This document shows positions 27,438 through 36,826 of a DNA stretch of 64,000 bases, piece by piece; position 1 is the stretch's first letter; each line of letters starts with the position of its first letter. The notes beneath the pieces were generated by a model. It did not search any database. It saw only the letters and a program-made list of their open reading frames with translations, and was not told the origin of the DNA. The position numbers and the translations under genes were made by a program. The stretch is from Stieleria neptunia (GTDB lineage: Bacteria > Planctomycetota > Planctomycetia > Pirellulales > Pirellulaceae). The stretch lies in assembly GCF_007754155.1 (NCBI RefSeq), contig NZ_CP037423.1:7126938-7190937 (forward strand), in the 5' to 3' direction.

Positions 27438-27672
27438 TTTTAGCGGCAGGGCGCGCGCCCTCCGGTCTTTCGCGCGGATACCGGACGGCTCGCGGGCTGT
27501 CGATTTAGTCGGGATCTGCTGCGTTAATGGTGAGCCGCTGGCCGTAAGGCCTCGGGCAACGTCGCAGTGCCCGGCCGCTTACGCGTCGCGGCTCACAAAA
27601 CGGACAGCCCGCTCGCGCCGTTCCGCTAACACCTTCCGGGGGTGTTTTGGTTAGCGGCAGGGCGCGCGACTA
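27438..27672. repeat. Composite palindrome: family A copy 3 with nested family C copy 2, plus a partial A arm
   Basis: TTTTAGCGGCAGGGCGCGCG opens at 27438 and GCGCCGTTCCGCTAAC closes at 27630. Between them the family C palindrome GTGAGCCGCTGGCCGTAAGG...CGTCGCGGCTCAC occupies 27530-27596. A further isolated A arm (TTAGCGGCAGGGCGCGCGAC, 27651-27670) ends exactly at the stop codon of the minus-strand hydrolase gene. Confidence 0.85.
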
Positions 27673-28554
27673 GCTGTCTTGATTCGTCACTTCGGCGACG
27701 ATCCAGTCGAACACACTGCTGAGATAGTCGTCACGAATGATGTCGTGGTGCAGGTCGTGCGTTCCTTGTGCCCAGATCTTTGTGACCGCTCGGCCTCGTG
27801 TTCGTTGGGCGAATTCCACGGAGGCTCTGTGGCAGGTGATCAAATCGGCGTCGCCGTGGGTGATAAGCGTCGGCGTGGTGAGTTGCTCGGCGTGATCGAG
27901 CGCCCAACGCCCCGAATCGATCAGGGCCTTGCCGAGACGGAGACTGATTCTCTGCTGCACGAGTGGATCCTCCATGAAAGCACGCTGCATTGCCGGATCG
28001 CGACTCAAGCGGGCCGGATCGACTGACGAGTTCAACACGTAGTCGGGGCGAATCTTCGCGAACAGTCGCAGCAGAAACAGGCAGATCGGTCCGGGTTGAT
28101 TCACCGCACGCAACATCGGCGATCCCGCGATCATCCACGCCATCTTGGAATAGCCTCGAAGCTGGTGGTTGAGCACAAAGTTGCCTCCCATGCTCTGGCC
28201 CAACAGACCGACCGACGCGTCGGGATGCCGTTCCGTTAAACGGTTCAGAAAAATGTCGACGTCATCCAATAACGCTTCGTAGCAGGGGATCAGCATCCGG
28301 CGTCCGGGGCTTTTGCCGTGCCCGACCTGGTCAAAGGCATACACGCGGATTCCGCGACCGGCAAACCAACGCCCCAAGGCATCGAACCGTCCCGAGTGGT
28401 CGCCCAATCCGTGCACCACTCCCAACACGATCTCTCGTGAATGAGACGATGGCGGCGCATCGGGGTGGTGCCAAGACCGAACGAACCGCTCGTCTTGGCC
28501 GAACTTCCACGTCTGCTCGCTGCTGATCATGTCACCGGCGTGCACGTTGGACAA
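27670..28554 (-). CDS. Alpha/beta hydrolase, monoacylglycerol lipase/lysophospholipase type
   Basis: 294 residues (an alternative start at 28530 gives 286). The nucleophile elbow is LLGQSMGGN with Ser121. The oxyanion region is VVHGLGDHSGRF, and AFDQVGHGKSPGRR is typical of the Hydrolase_4/lysophospholipase family. The catalytic Asp is in ITHGDADLIT and the His in GTHDLHHD. It has no signal peptide, so probably acts in the cytoplasm or at the inner membrane on lysophospholipids or monoglycerides. The stop codon abuts a family A arm. Confidence 0.85.
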   Translation of the reverse strand: MSNVHAGDMISSEQTWKFGQDERFVRSWHHPDAPPSSHSREIVLGVVHGLGDHSGRFDALGRWFAGRGIRVYAFDQVGHGKSPGRRMLIPCYEALLDDVDIFLNRLTERHPDASVGLLGQSMGGNFVLNHQLRGYSKMAWMIAGSPMLRAVNQPGPICLFLLRLFAKIRPDYVLNSSVDPARLSRDPAMQRAFMEDPLVQQRISLRLGKALIDSGRWALDHAEQLTTPTLITHGDADLITCHRASVEFAQRTRGRAVTKIWAQGTHDLHHDIIRDDYLSSVFDWIVAEVTNQDS

Positions 28555-28754
28555 TCCTCGGTGAGTTCGTTTCGGGCATCGTTAGGCGTGGTACCGGGGC
28601 GATTGGCAAAACAATGGGGGCGGAAGGAAGGCAGAATGATACGGGGCAGAATGATGGGAGGCAGGAAAAGAATGGTTGGAAGTGAGAAGATTTGAAAACC
28701 TTGGGCAAGTCGCGACGCAAGTTTTCTTGCCTCCGAACTCTTTTTCCCCGCTCG
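28555..28754. other. Intergenic region with GGCAGAATGATGGG-type repeats
   Basis: No gene is seen. The stretch 28617-28690 is purine-rich and contains two or three imperfect copies of GGCAGAATGAT followed by G-runs, the same motif as in the tandem repeat at 10021-10119. Confidence 0.5.
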
Positions 28755-30269
28755 TTAATTCGATGCGGCCGCGTCGCTGGGCCGCTTCGGGATTTCGTTG
28801 AGCGTGTAGTAGGCCCGGGTGTGGACCAGCTTTTCGCCGTTCGGTTCGCGAATCGCATGGAAGTCAAAGTCATGGACGTGCCCTTGGACCAACCCGTCGA
28901 TCTTGAGCTGAACGGTCAGACCGTCGTCGGACACGATCGCCTGGGTCACCGTGGGTGTCGTCTGGTCGACTTCGGGGCTGCCGTAGCCTTGTCGATAGAG
29001 GTGGGTGTAGGTCGTCAGTTGGTAGGATTCGGGTTGCGAGGCGATCTCGGGATCGACGGGTTTGGTAAACGTCACACGAAACCCATCAGGCAACGCATTG
29101 AGTTGTTTGATTTCGAAGGGCACGATCCCGGTCCAGTCGAGTCGTTGGATGGCAAATTCTCGCGGCCCACGTACCGGCCAACCGCGGTTGGTGCCGCCGA
29201 CGATCAGGTCGCCTTGCCGCGTGAACTGACACGCCAACAATCCGGTCGCCAGGCCTTCGCGGAACGGGTAGCAGGCGCCTTGCCAAACCCCGTTGATCTT
29301 TTCGGTCGTCGCCCGCATCACCACACTCAGGCTGAAATCCCCGACGAAGATCTGGTTTTCAAACGGCCCAAATTTGCCGCCGGTGTGATCGACCATGAAG
29401 CCCGAGATCGATCGCCCCATCTTGATGTACGGAAACACGACCGCGTACGGCACCAACTCTTTGACTCGCCGTCGTTCGGTCATCAACCTCGACGGCGTGT
29501 TCGGTTCCACCTGTGGCTTTTCCAGATTCCTCGCCAAGTCATACCAGCGAAAACTCGCCGGATGCCCCATGAATCCGCCCGGCTCCAACACCTTCAAGCT
29601 GCACGATCCGTTCCAGGGTCCTTGGCTTTCGGCATAAAACATCACGCCGTGTTCGTTGGGGCCGATGCCGCAGGGGCTGCGGATGCCGCTGCAAATCGGG
29701 ATCGTTTTGCCATCGGGAGTGACCTTCACACACCAACCGCGAAACGGTTCATCGGACTGATAGGATTTGGAAAGACACAGTGCGACCCAGATGTTGCCTT
29801 CGGGATCCAGTTTCGAACCGAAGGCAAACTCGTGATAATTGCGGAATCCCCAGACATCGCTGAGGGTTCGAAAACGGTCCGCCAGTCCGTCACCATTTTC
29901 GTCGCTGATCTTGGTGACTTCGGTTTGCTGGGTGATGTAGAACGCGTCGTCTTTGAAGGACATCCCCAGGACTTCGTCGAGCCCGCTGGCAAAGCGTTTG
30001 TACTTCGGTTGCGGGTAGTCCTCGAATGCGCCTTCGACCAAGAAGATGTCACCGCGGCGGGTTCCGATGGCCAACCGATCGTCGGGCAGGACTTCAAAGC
30101 TGCCCGCTTCGATTGCCATGCCATCGGGCATCGGGATCTCGACGATCTTGTAGTACTTGGATTCCTCTTCGGACGTGTCCCAATATTCACCGAGCGTTTG
30201 GGCGTGCGTCGAGGACGCCGCGGAGAGGAGGAGGGCGAAAACGAGGGTGAGGGTTGTTGTAAGACGCAT
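28755..30269 (-). CDS. Secreted beta-propeller protein of the PVC 'membrane-bound dehydrogenase' type (no haem motif)
   Basis: 504 residues from 30269, with signal peptide (MRLTTTLTLVFALLLSAASSTHAQ). Bladed motifs such as PDDRLAIGTRRGDIFLVEG, DAFYITQQTEVTKISDENGDGLAD, GPNEHGVMFYAESQG and QGDLIVGGTNRGWP resemble the NHL/sorbosone-dehydrogenase-like propeller of PVC-type dehydrogenases. The haem module is absent; the adjacent upstream gene encodes a hexahaem cytochrome. I infer that the pair acts as substrate-binding propeller plus electron carrier in the periplasm. The substrate is unknown. The gene order suggests cotranscription after the cytochrome, though 185 bp with hairpins separate them. 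Confidence 0.8.
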   Translation of the reverse strand: MRLTTTLTLVFALLLSAASSTHAQTLGEYWDTSEEESKYYKIVEIPMPDGMAIEAGSFEVLPDDRLAIGTRRGDIFLVEGAFEDYPQPKYKRFASGLDEVLGMSFKDDAFYITQQTEVTKISDENGDGLADRFRTLSDVWGFRNYHEFAFGSKLDPEGNIWVALCLSKSYQSDEPFRGWCVKVTPDGKTIPICSGIRSPCGIGPNEHGVMFYAESQGPWNGSCSLKVLEPGGFMGHPASFRWYDLARNLEKPQVEPNTPSRLMTERRRVKELVPYAVVFPYIKMGRSISGFMVDHTGGKFGPFENQIFVGDFSLSVVMRATTEKINGVWQGACYPFREGLATGLLACQFTRQGDLIVGGTNRGWPVRGPREFAIQRLDWTGIVPFEIKQLNALPDGFRVTFTKPVDPEIASQPESYQLTTYTHLYRQGYGSPEVDQTTPTVTQAIVSDDGLTVQLKIDGLVQGHVHDFDFHAIREPNGEKLVHTRAYYTLNEIPKRPSDAAASN

Positions 30270-30306
30270 GGGACTTCGATAGTTGATCGGTGTTTCGTAG
30301 TCACGT

Positions 30307-30452
30307 GACTCGTTCCACGGCTCCGCCGCGGGAACGAGTGGGATAGGCTTCCAGCCTGTCGTTGCGGCGGAGGCGGAGCCTCCGGAACCTTGTGTTCCCA
30401 GGCCGAGCCCGGGAACGAGTGGGGGATGACAGGCTGGAAGCCTATCCCACTG
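30307..30452. repeat. Single unit related to arrays R1/R2
   Basis: The region holds CTCGTTCCACGGCTCCGCCGCGGGAACGAG, the GTGGGATAGGCTTCCAGCC module, GGAGGCGGAGCCTCC and TTCCCAGGCCGAGCCCGGGAA. It ends with the inverse GGCTGGAAGCCTATCCCAC. It is therefore one rearranged R-type unit, lying between the cytochrome stop and the propeller start, where its stems could reduce read-through. Confidence 0.8.
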
Positions 30453-30454
30453 AG

Positions 30455-33313
30455 TTACCATCGGTACTGCACCTCCAGCGTGGTGCTGCCGGGCGACAGG
30501 GAAAGCGGAACGATCAGCTGCATTCCCGTTTCCGATTGCAAGATGTCCGCTTGATGTTCCGGATCGATTCGGACACTCAGCTTGTCGTCGACGAGAAAGG
30601 ATTGCCCGTCGATGGCTTTCACGTTCTCGCCCGATGCAACGCGAAAGACCAGGTTGTCTCGTTGGTCTTTGGAGGTGAATTTCACCGCTCGTTTCAACAC
30701 CGTTTGTTCGGAGTCCGCGTCTTGCGAATCGACCGCGTAATCCGAGATTTCGACTACACCCCATCGATACATCCAGGTAGGTCGGCCGATGTCATCCAGG
30801 TCATAGCCGATGAATTGGTGATGCGGCGGACGCCCCTCGTCAACGATCCAGGGCGTTTGGGCGTCGTCTAAGTCTGGACCGGGTTGGAATCGAATCAAGT
30901 CGCTTCCCAGTGGTCGCACGGTTCCGTGACCCTGGCCGCGCCAGACGCCGCCGGGATCGGCGAAGTCGCCTTTCCAAATCATCGCCAACCGCATCTGCTC
31001 GGCGTCAAAGGCCAGATTCAATCCACCGGGATAGCCGACTCCGATGCCGCGTTTGCCAATCCCCTGGTAGCTTCGACGCAGCATCACGGCGCGGCCCCGG
31101 TCGGCCAACAAACGGATCGGCTCTAACTGCAATCCGCGCGGCGTCCGGGCCTGTCGTCCTTCGAGCAGGTACTCCCAGACCGCTCCGATTTGCAGGTTCG
31201 GGTCTCCGCCCAGGATCTCTTTGCGGATCGCTTTCCCGCCCGGCCAAAACGACGGCATCACCGTTCCCGGGCTGACCAACTGCGGCGAGACCATGTATTG
31301 ATAAAACCATTCCCGATGCAGCCGCTCGGCCATTTCGGTCAGGTCGACCGCCGGCATGGTTTGCGCCGGTTTGTGTTGGAAGGTGTGGCAGGCGATGCAG
31401 TTCAGCCCGCCGTTTCCGACCAGTTCCAAGCCCGTTTTGCGAGCTTCCTTGGGATCCTGCGTCTGGATGATTTCGACCAACGGCTTGGGGTCAACCGACG
31501 CAAAGCGATCGATCAGATCAGCCACATTGGCCGCGCCGTATTGCGGCATTCTGGTTTTCATGTAGGGGCGGATGGAGCGACCGCTGACCAACACATCGCG
31601 CAGCCATTTGGAACGCAGCTTCCCTCCGACGCCACTCAACGGCGGCGGGATCCGTCCTTGGGGTCCGAGGTTTTCATTGCTCGTGTGAAAGTACGGATCG
31701 CGCTGGTCCGACACCCCGCCCCAGCCATCGCGTGTGTGGCAACGGTCACAACGAAACGTTGCCATCGTCAACACGACTTGTTCTCGATCATCAAGCGTGG
31801 CGGCGGACGATTTTAGGGCAACTCGAATCGCGTCACGCTGGGTGTCGTCCAATTGGTAGTTCGCCCATGCGCCCGGCTCCCCCGACAAACAACCCCGGGT
31901 CGTGTTCAATTCAGCCAGCGACGGATAACGACCGGCACGCCCGCGGCCCTGAACAGGTTGCGTTTGGCCGTGTTCGGCGACATGGCACTGGACGCAACCG
32001 AGTTCGTTGAACGACTGGCGGCCGGCACGAATCAGGTCGGGATCGGTTGGCATCGGTTGGCGGTCGACATCGGCCCCCGCACCGCTGACCAGATAGTTGG
32101 CCAAATCGACCGCTTCCCAATGCGTCAGTTTCATATCGGGCATGCGACCAGAGGGGCGTACCGAATGCGGATTTTCAAGGAAAGCCGATAGCCCATCGAT
32201 GCTGTACTTCCGACTCAGATCGCCAAGCGCCACCGAACGGTCGGCCATCAACTCGTCGCCGTCATCGCCGCGCGGTGAATGGCAGGCGACGCATCCGACC
32301 GAGTGAAACAGTTCTCGACCGCGCGATGCCGACTTGTCGTCGATCGATCCCCGTTGGAAAGGCTCCGTTGTCAGCGACATCAGGTACTGGGTGATCGCCG
32401 TCGACGCCGCCTCGCGATCCGCGTCGGAAAGATGCTGCATCAGATCCGGCATGCTGGTCCCCGGTTTCACGCCGTGGGGATCCGCGATGAAACGTCGGAT
32501 GTAATGCGGATCAATCCGCGATGCCGCCGCGGTCAAGAGCGGAGCCTGTTTGGGTGGCGTGGAAGAATACATCGTCGGTTCCGCGGCATTGTCATCATGA
32601 CAGCGGACGCAACCGAATTGGTCCAGCAAAACCGTTCCATGGATTTGCGGGTCCAGTGAGGTGATCCTTGACGCGGGCACCGATGCGGCGACGTGGGGTG
32701 TGTGCCCGGTTTGGGCGATGTCCATCAGGTACTTGACCAGATCCAGAAACTGTTGCCGGTCGGTGAGTTGATCGGCCAACTTGGTCGGCATCGCGGAAAC
32801 CGTTTGCGGTTCCATGCGATCGATGTCGTCGCGCGCGATCTCGATCAAGCGATTGGCATCGGACAGTTCCCGGAGCACGATCGTGTCGGCGTCTTGCCGG
32901 ATGACTCGTCCGGTCGCCACGCGACCTTCCTGGGTCAGGATCTTGACCGATTCGAATCCCTTGGCGATCGACTTGGAAGGTTGCAGGATTGCTTCGACGA
33001 TCGTTTCGTCATTCCGTTCCGCAGAGACTTCGGTGAGGTCCGGTCCGAGCAGATCGGCGGCGCCTTGGGCGTGGCACTTGGTGCAGGCGAGTGACTGGGT
33101 CGAAAACAGGATGGCCCCCCGAACCGCATCCCCCCGCTCGCGTGCCAGCGCGGCCAGTGATCCACTGTCCTCAGCGAGCAGTCGGTCGGTCAACGAGGGT
33201 TGCGGGAGGGGCTGGGCCGGGCAACGAATGGCATGGCAACCGAGTGCAAACAACAGTCCGGCGAGCAGGATTCGATTCACGCCAAGGGTTCTCGTCTGAT
33301 GATCAAGGTTCAT
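30455..33313 (-). CDS. Secreted hexahaem c-type cytochrome
   Basis: 952 residues from 33313; the signal peptide includes NRILLAGLLFALGC. Six CxxCH haem sites are visible: CTKCH (Cys77), CVRCH (235), CVACH (341), CVQCH (440), CDRCH (522) and CIACH (639). Most are followed downstream by the distal Met motifs expected of class I cytochromes (TSMPDL, GRMPDM, TRMPQY, TVMPSF). The last about 250 residues lack haem motifs and look like a beta-rich domain. It probably shuttles electrons in the periplasm for the propeller protein encoded downstream. Six haem sites in one chain built of cytochrome-c domains is large even for planctomycetes. Confidence 0.85.
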   Translation of the reverse strand: MNLDHQTRTLGVNRILLAGLLFALGCHAIRCPAQPLPQPSLTDRLLAEDSGSLAALARERGDAVRGAILFSTQSLACTKCHAQGAADLLGPDLTEVSAERNDETIVEAILQPSKSIAKGFESVKILTQEGRVATGRVIRQDADTIVLRELSDANRLIEIARDDIDRMEPQTVSAMPTKLADQLTDRQQFLDLVKYLMDIAQTGHTPHVAASVPASRITSLDPQIHGTVLLDQFGCVRCHDDNAAEPTMYSSTPPKQAPLLTAAASRIDPHYIRRFIADPHGVKPGTSMPDLMQHLSDADREAASTAITQYLMSLTTEPFQRGSIDDKSASRGRELFHSVGCVACHSPRGDDGDELMADRSVALGDLSRKYSIDGLSAFLENPHSVRPSGRMPDMKLTHWEAVDLANYLVSGAGADVDRQPMPTDPDLIRAGRQSFNELGCVQCHVAEHGQTQPVQGRGRAGRYPSLAELNTTRGCLSGEPGAWANYQLDDTQRDAIRVALKSSAATLDDREQVVLTMATFRCDRCHTRDGWGGVSDQRDPYFHTSNENLGPQGRIPPPLSGVGGKLRSKWLRDVLVSGRSIRPYMKTRMPQYGAANVADLIDRFASVDPKPLVEIIQTQDPKEARKTGLELVGNGGLNCIACHTFQHKPAQTMPAVDLTEMAERLHREWFYQYMVSPQLVSPGTVMPSFWPGGKAIRKEILGGDPNLQIGAVWEYLLEGRQARTPRGLQLEPIRLLADRGRAVMLRRSYQGIGKRGIGVGYPGGLNLAFDAEQMRLAMIWKGDFADPGGVWRGQGHGTVRPLGSDLIRFQPGPDLDDAQTPWIVDEGRPPHHQFIGYDLDDIGRPTWMYRWGVVEISDYAVDSQDADSEQTVLKRAVKFTSKDQRDNLVFRVASGENVKAIDGQSFLVDDKLSVRIDPEHQADILQSETGMQLIVPLSLSPGSTTLEVQYRW

Positions 33314-33349
33314 GTTCGATGGCGACAGTGTAACTGCAGTGTAGGGCAA

Positions 33350-33808
33350 GCTTCTGGGTTGCCGAAGCCGAGTGGAGCCTCACTGCCACAAGAAACCGGC
33401 GTGACACGGCGTCGCGGTGCGCGATACGCAGTCGTGAGTCGTGTTTGCGCACGCCCCATTCGTCGAAACCCTCTCTTGCGAAATGGGGCGAGCCGCGCCC
33501 TCGTTGGTCTAGTGCTTCGTCAACTTTTATTCTTAGTGAGCCGCGACGCGTAAGCGGCCGGGCATCCAGGTGCCCGCCCGAGGCCTTACGGCCAGCGGCT
33601 CACCAATGGCTCGACCAATCCCACTGAATCGACAGCCCGCGAACTCCCCGGCTTGCGCCTTTTTGCCAACACACCGGAGGGCTCGCGCCCTGCCGCTAAA
33701 AAATCGTTCACGGCGTCCGGCGGAGCCTGGGAACAAGTGCGGAAGGGGGACGGCCGGGACGGCCGAGGATCGCAAGCTGGAAGCTTACGCCACGGGTGGG
33801 GAGGCACG
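33350..33808. repeat. Repeat-rich intergenic region: D-type end, family C copy 3 and family A right arm
   Basis: CGCCCCATTCG (33452) pairs with CGAAATGGGGCG (33479). CTAGTGCTTCGTCAACTTTT at 33509 is the left end of a family D element, cut off after TTATTCTTAG. The family C palindrome follows directly (33536-33603), and a family A right arm (GGAGGGCTCGCGCCCTGCCGCTAA) ends near 33700. I see no gene here. Confidence 0.75.
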
Positions 33809-35086
33809 TCATGTTGCGGCGGCGATTCCGGCGGCTCGTCCGGTGCTGAAGGCGGCTTGAAAGTTGTAGCCTCCGATCCAGCCATCGACGTCCAGCACTT
33901 CGCCCGCGATGTACAAACCGGGGACCTTGCGACTTTCCATCGTTCGCGGATCCACTTCCGATAGTTTCACGCCGCCTGCGGTGACCTCCGCTTTGGCGAA
34001 CCCCCGCGTTCCTTGCACGGGAAACGTCGCGTACTTCAGCCCGTTGACGAGAGACTGCAGCTTGACGCGTGAAAGTTCTGCGATCGGGCACTCGGCGTCA
34101 CTTGCCCGGGTGATCGATTCGGCCAGTCGACTCGGCAACCACTCTGCGATCACGGCGGTGGTCGTGCGACGTCCGCCGCCGCCGCGATCGGTCAGTGCCG
34201 CCTCGATTTGCGGGACCGACAGCTCGGGCACCACATCGACGGCGAGTGTGACGTCGTCGAATGAATCGGCACGGGTGATCGTGCCGCTGACGTCCATGGC
34301 GGCCGGTCCGGAGAACCCCAGATGCGTGAACAGCCAACTGCTGCGACGACTGACCAGCGGCTTGCGTTTGGAGGGAGCGTTGGTTTCCCAATCACTGCGT
34401 TGGTAGACCGAAGCGACACAATCATCGAGCGTTAAACCGGACAGACTGTGCGTCCAATCGTATCCGCCGACCAGGGGAACCAGCGCGGGGCGGGTCCGCA
34501 CGATGGTGTGACCCAACTTGTGCAGCCAGGCATAGGCGTCGCCGGTGGTGCCGCAGCCCGGCCAACTCTTGCCACCGGCGGTGACGATCAGCCGACCACA
34601 GCGGATCGTCTCCGATTCGGTCTGGACCAGCCACCCGCCGGCTGTCTTTTCGACCGCGGCGACGGCGCAACGCAAATGAAGCTTCACGCCGGCTTGGACG
34701 GCGCGTCGTTGCAAGGCATCGCGGACGTGCAGCGCCCGATCGGATTGCGGAAACACTTTTCCGGTCGACTCCACCTTGGTTTGCACCCCGTGCTCGTGAA
34801 ACATCGCCACCACATCGGCCGGTCCGAAGGCACCGACGGACTTTTGCAAAAATCGCCCGGCCCTGCCAAAGGCCTGGACGATCCCCTTGGCGTCGGTGTC
34901 CTGGGTGATGTTGCAGCGGGTTCCACCGGACATCAAAATTTTGACGCCGGTTTTGCCGTTCTTCTCCAACAGGTGCACCTCCGCCCCCCTACTGGAAGCC
35001 TCCGCCGCCGCGACCAGACCGGCGGCTCCGGCGCCGATCACCACGATTGGGTGTGCGGATTTGTCAAGCATGGTTGAATCGGTCAT
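33809..35086 (-). CDS. HI0933-family flavoprotein (NAD(P)/FAD-dependent oxidoreductase, YhiN/BaiN type)
   Basis: 425 residues. The N-terminal dinucleotide motif is VVIGAGAAGLVAAAEASSRG, followed by LLEKNGKTGVKILMSGGTRCNITQD, the signature of the HI0933 family. AGGKSWPGCGTTGDAY in the middle and the C-terminal GLYIAGEVLDVDGWIGGYNFQAAFSTG segment contact FAD. Members include bile-acid reductases in gut bacteria, but in most organisms the role is unknown. It is a single cytoplasmic protein, divergent from the desaturase gene with a 218-bp gap. Confidence 0.9.
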   Translation of the reverse strand: MTDSTMLDKSAHPIVVIGAGAAGLVAAAEASSRGAEVHLLEKNGKTGVKILMSGGTRCNITQDTDAKGIVQAFGRAGRFLQKSVGAFGPADVVAMFHEHGVQTKVESTGKVFPQSDRALHVRDALQRRAVQAGVKLHLRCAVAAVEKTAGGWLVQTESETIRCGRLIVTAGGKSWPGCGTTGDAYAWLHKLGHTIVRTRPALVPLVGGYDWTHSLSGLTLDDCVASVYQRSDWETNAPSKRKPLVSRRSSWLFTHLGFSGPAAMDVSGTITRADSFDDVTLAVDVVPELSVPQIEAALTDRGGGGRRTTTAVIAEWLPSRLAESITRASDAECPIAELSRVKLQSLVNGLKYATFPVQGTRGFAKAEVTAGGVKLSEVDPRTMESRKVPGLYIAGEVLDVDGWIGGYNFQAAFSTGRAAGIAAAT

Positions 35087-35304
35087 CTGCGGTCAGGGTG
35101 CGACAATGGTGACATCAGTAACTTTGGGGAATATACGGGCGAGGTTGTAAGATGCGATTTAAACTGTTGGTTTACTAGGACGGACGGCAAACTTGCCGTC
35201 TTGCAGGGACGATACAAGCAACACGAGGATTCCGTCCAGCAACGTTGGTTTTGCCCGACTGTGTGCTGGATCACCGCCGCGACCCACTTCACGATTGTTC
35301 TGCG

Positions 35305-36474
35305 ATGTCCGTTGATAGCCCAGCCCATCTCGCCAACGACACTGATCCAGCGCCCGAACGAACGCCGAAGGTCGCTTCCGTCCCTCCGCGGGGAGACGGC
35401 AAGTTTTCCTTTGCCGAAGCACGCAGTTTGATCGGTGATTTAACGAAGCCGAATCCGCGAATCTACTGGACCGATTTTTTGCTGTCGATCGTCGGCGGGT
35501 TCATTGCCTTGCACGCGACGCTGCATGTGCCGCGACTGTTCTGGCCCGCGCCTTGGGTGATTCCCGTTGTGATCGTGTCGTACCTGGCGACCGTGCTGTT
35601 GTTCATGCGCTCGATCATGTTCATCCACGAACTGGTCCATTTGCCCAAAGAGGGGTTCAACGGATTTCGGTTCGTTTGGAATGCGTTGTGCGGCATCCCG
35701 TTGTTTGTGCCGTCGTTTTTGTACTATCCGCACGTCGATCACCATCGACGCAAACATTACGGCACCGACCATGACGGAGAATACTTGTCGCTCAGCCATC
35801 ACAGCCCGTGGATGATCGTCGGCTTCATCGGCCAGGCGCTGATCATTCCGTTTTTGGGTCTGTTTCGATTCGTGGTGCTAAGCCCGCTTTGCTGGGTGAT
35901 CCCGGGGGCCCGCGGGTTCGTGCATCGCCACGCGTCGACGATGGTGGTGGATCCGTTTTACGAGCGTGACGATCCGTCGGACAAGGAGATGCGGATCGTG
36001 GTGGTGCAGGAGTTCTTTTGCTTTCTGATCGGAAGCGGATTGATCTTTCGCCACAAGATCGTGACCGGGGAATGGTTTGATCCACTTTGGATCGTCGCAT
36101 ACAGCGTTGCGATCGGATTGTTGACGTTGAATGAAGTCCGCACACTGGGGGCGCATCGTTGGACGGGCGATGGCGGCGAGATGACGTTTGAAGAACAGCT
36201 GCTCGATTCGGTCAACTATCCCCATCATCCGTGGATCAGCGAGTTGTGGGGCCCGATCGGAACGCGGTACCACGCCTTGCACCACTTATTCCCCCGCCTG
36301 CCCTACCACAACCTGGGTGAAGCCCACCGTCGTCTGATCGAGGGGTTGCCGGCCGATTCGCCGTATCATCGGACGGTCGCGACCAGCTTGACCGCCGAGA
36401 TCAAGGCACTGTGGCGACGGGCGCGCGATCGTGGGAAAGCGGCCCAAGACGAACCGACCGCGATGGCGGCGTGA
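35305..36474 (+). CDS. Membrane fatty acid desaturase
   Basis: 389 residues; the ATG at 35305 (MSVDSPAHLANDTD) is chosen, as the upstream extension to 35245 lacks features. The three histidine boxes of the di-iron centre are present: HELVH, HVDHHRRKH and HALHH, together with a further HHPW. Four hydrophobic segments surround them. It belongs to the FA_desaturase family and probably introduces a double bond into membrane acyl chains using O2 and ferredoxin. It is transcribed alone; a family B element follows the stop. Confidence 0.85.
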   Translation: MSVDSPAHLANDTDPAPERTPKVASVPPRGDGKFSFAEARSLIGDLTKPNPRIYWTDFLLSIVGGFIALHATLHVPRLFWPAPWVIPVVIVSYLATVLLFMRSIMFIHELVHLPKEGFNGFRFVWNALCGIPLFVPSFLYYPHVDHHRRKHYGTDHDGEYLSLSHHSPWMIVGFIGQALIIPFLGLFRFVVLSPLCWVIPGARGFVHRHASTMVVDPFYERDDPSDKEMRIVVVQEFFCFLIGSGLIFRHKIVTGEWFDPLWIVAYSVAIGLLTLNEVRTLGAHRWTGDGGEMTFEEQLLDSVNYPHHPWISELWGPIGTRYHALHHLFPRLPYHNLGEAHRRLIEGLPADSPYHRTVATSLTAEIKALWRRARDRGKAAQDEPTAMAA

Positions 36475-36510
36475 TCGGCCGCGGACAGATTCACGCGTCT
36501 GTGGGTGTCG

Positions 36511-36611
36511 AGTGCTTTCGAGACCGTCCCACTCAAGGCGACCACGTTTCGCACGGATGATGGCCCTTCCGGGCCGTCGCCTGGAGGGCTCGCCCGACGA
36601 CCTAGAAACGT
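36511..36611. repeat. Dispersed palindromic element, family B, copy 2
   Basis: AGTGCTTTCGAGACCGTCCC, then AAGGCGACCACGTTTCGCAC and the palindrome TGGCCCTTCCGGGCCGTCG, and finally GACGACCTAGAAACGTTGG. Blocks and order match the copies at 23.9 kb (inverted) and 39.7 kb. Confidence 0.8.
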
Positions 36612-36700
36612 TGGAACAATAAGTGATGGACCGGCGGGGTGGTTGTTGGGCTTCTTGCGTGATCGGCACCGCGTACGTGATACTGCGGCCTCAAGGGCAA

Positions 36701-36826
36701 CGCTGTGAAGCATTTTTTAGCGGCAGGGCGCGAGCCCTCCGGTGTTTTGGCAGAGATGAAGAACCGGAGGGCTCGCGCCCTGCCGCTAAAACCTCAAGAA
36801 ACACATGGGAAAAATGCTTCACAGCG
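36701..36826. repeat. Family A palindrome, copy 5, with long outer arms
   Basis: The outer arms CGCTGTGAAGCATTTTT and AAAAATGCTTCACAGCG are perfect inverted repeats. The inner arms TTAGCGGCAGGGCGCGAGCC and GGCTCGCGCCCTGCCGCTAA are also perfect. This is the most complete copy of family A in the window and gives its natural ends. Confidence 0.9.

Noticed and set aside
28692..30308. 538-codon plus-strand ORF opposite the propeller gene
   Set aside because: Arg/Gly/Val-rich shadow frame; the minus strand encodes a signal peptide and a recognisable propeller.
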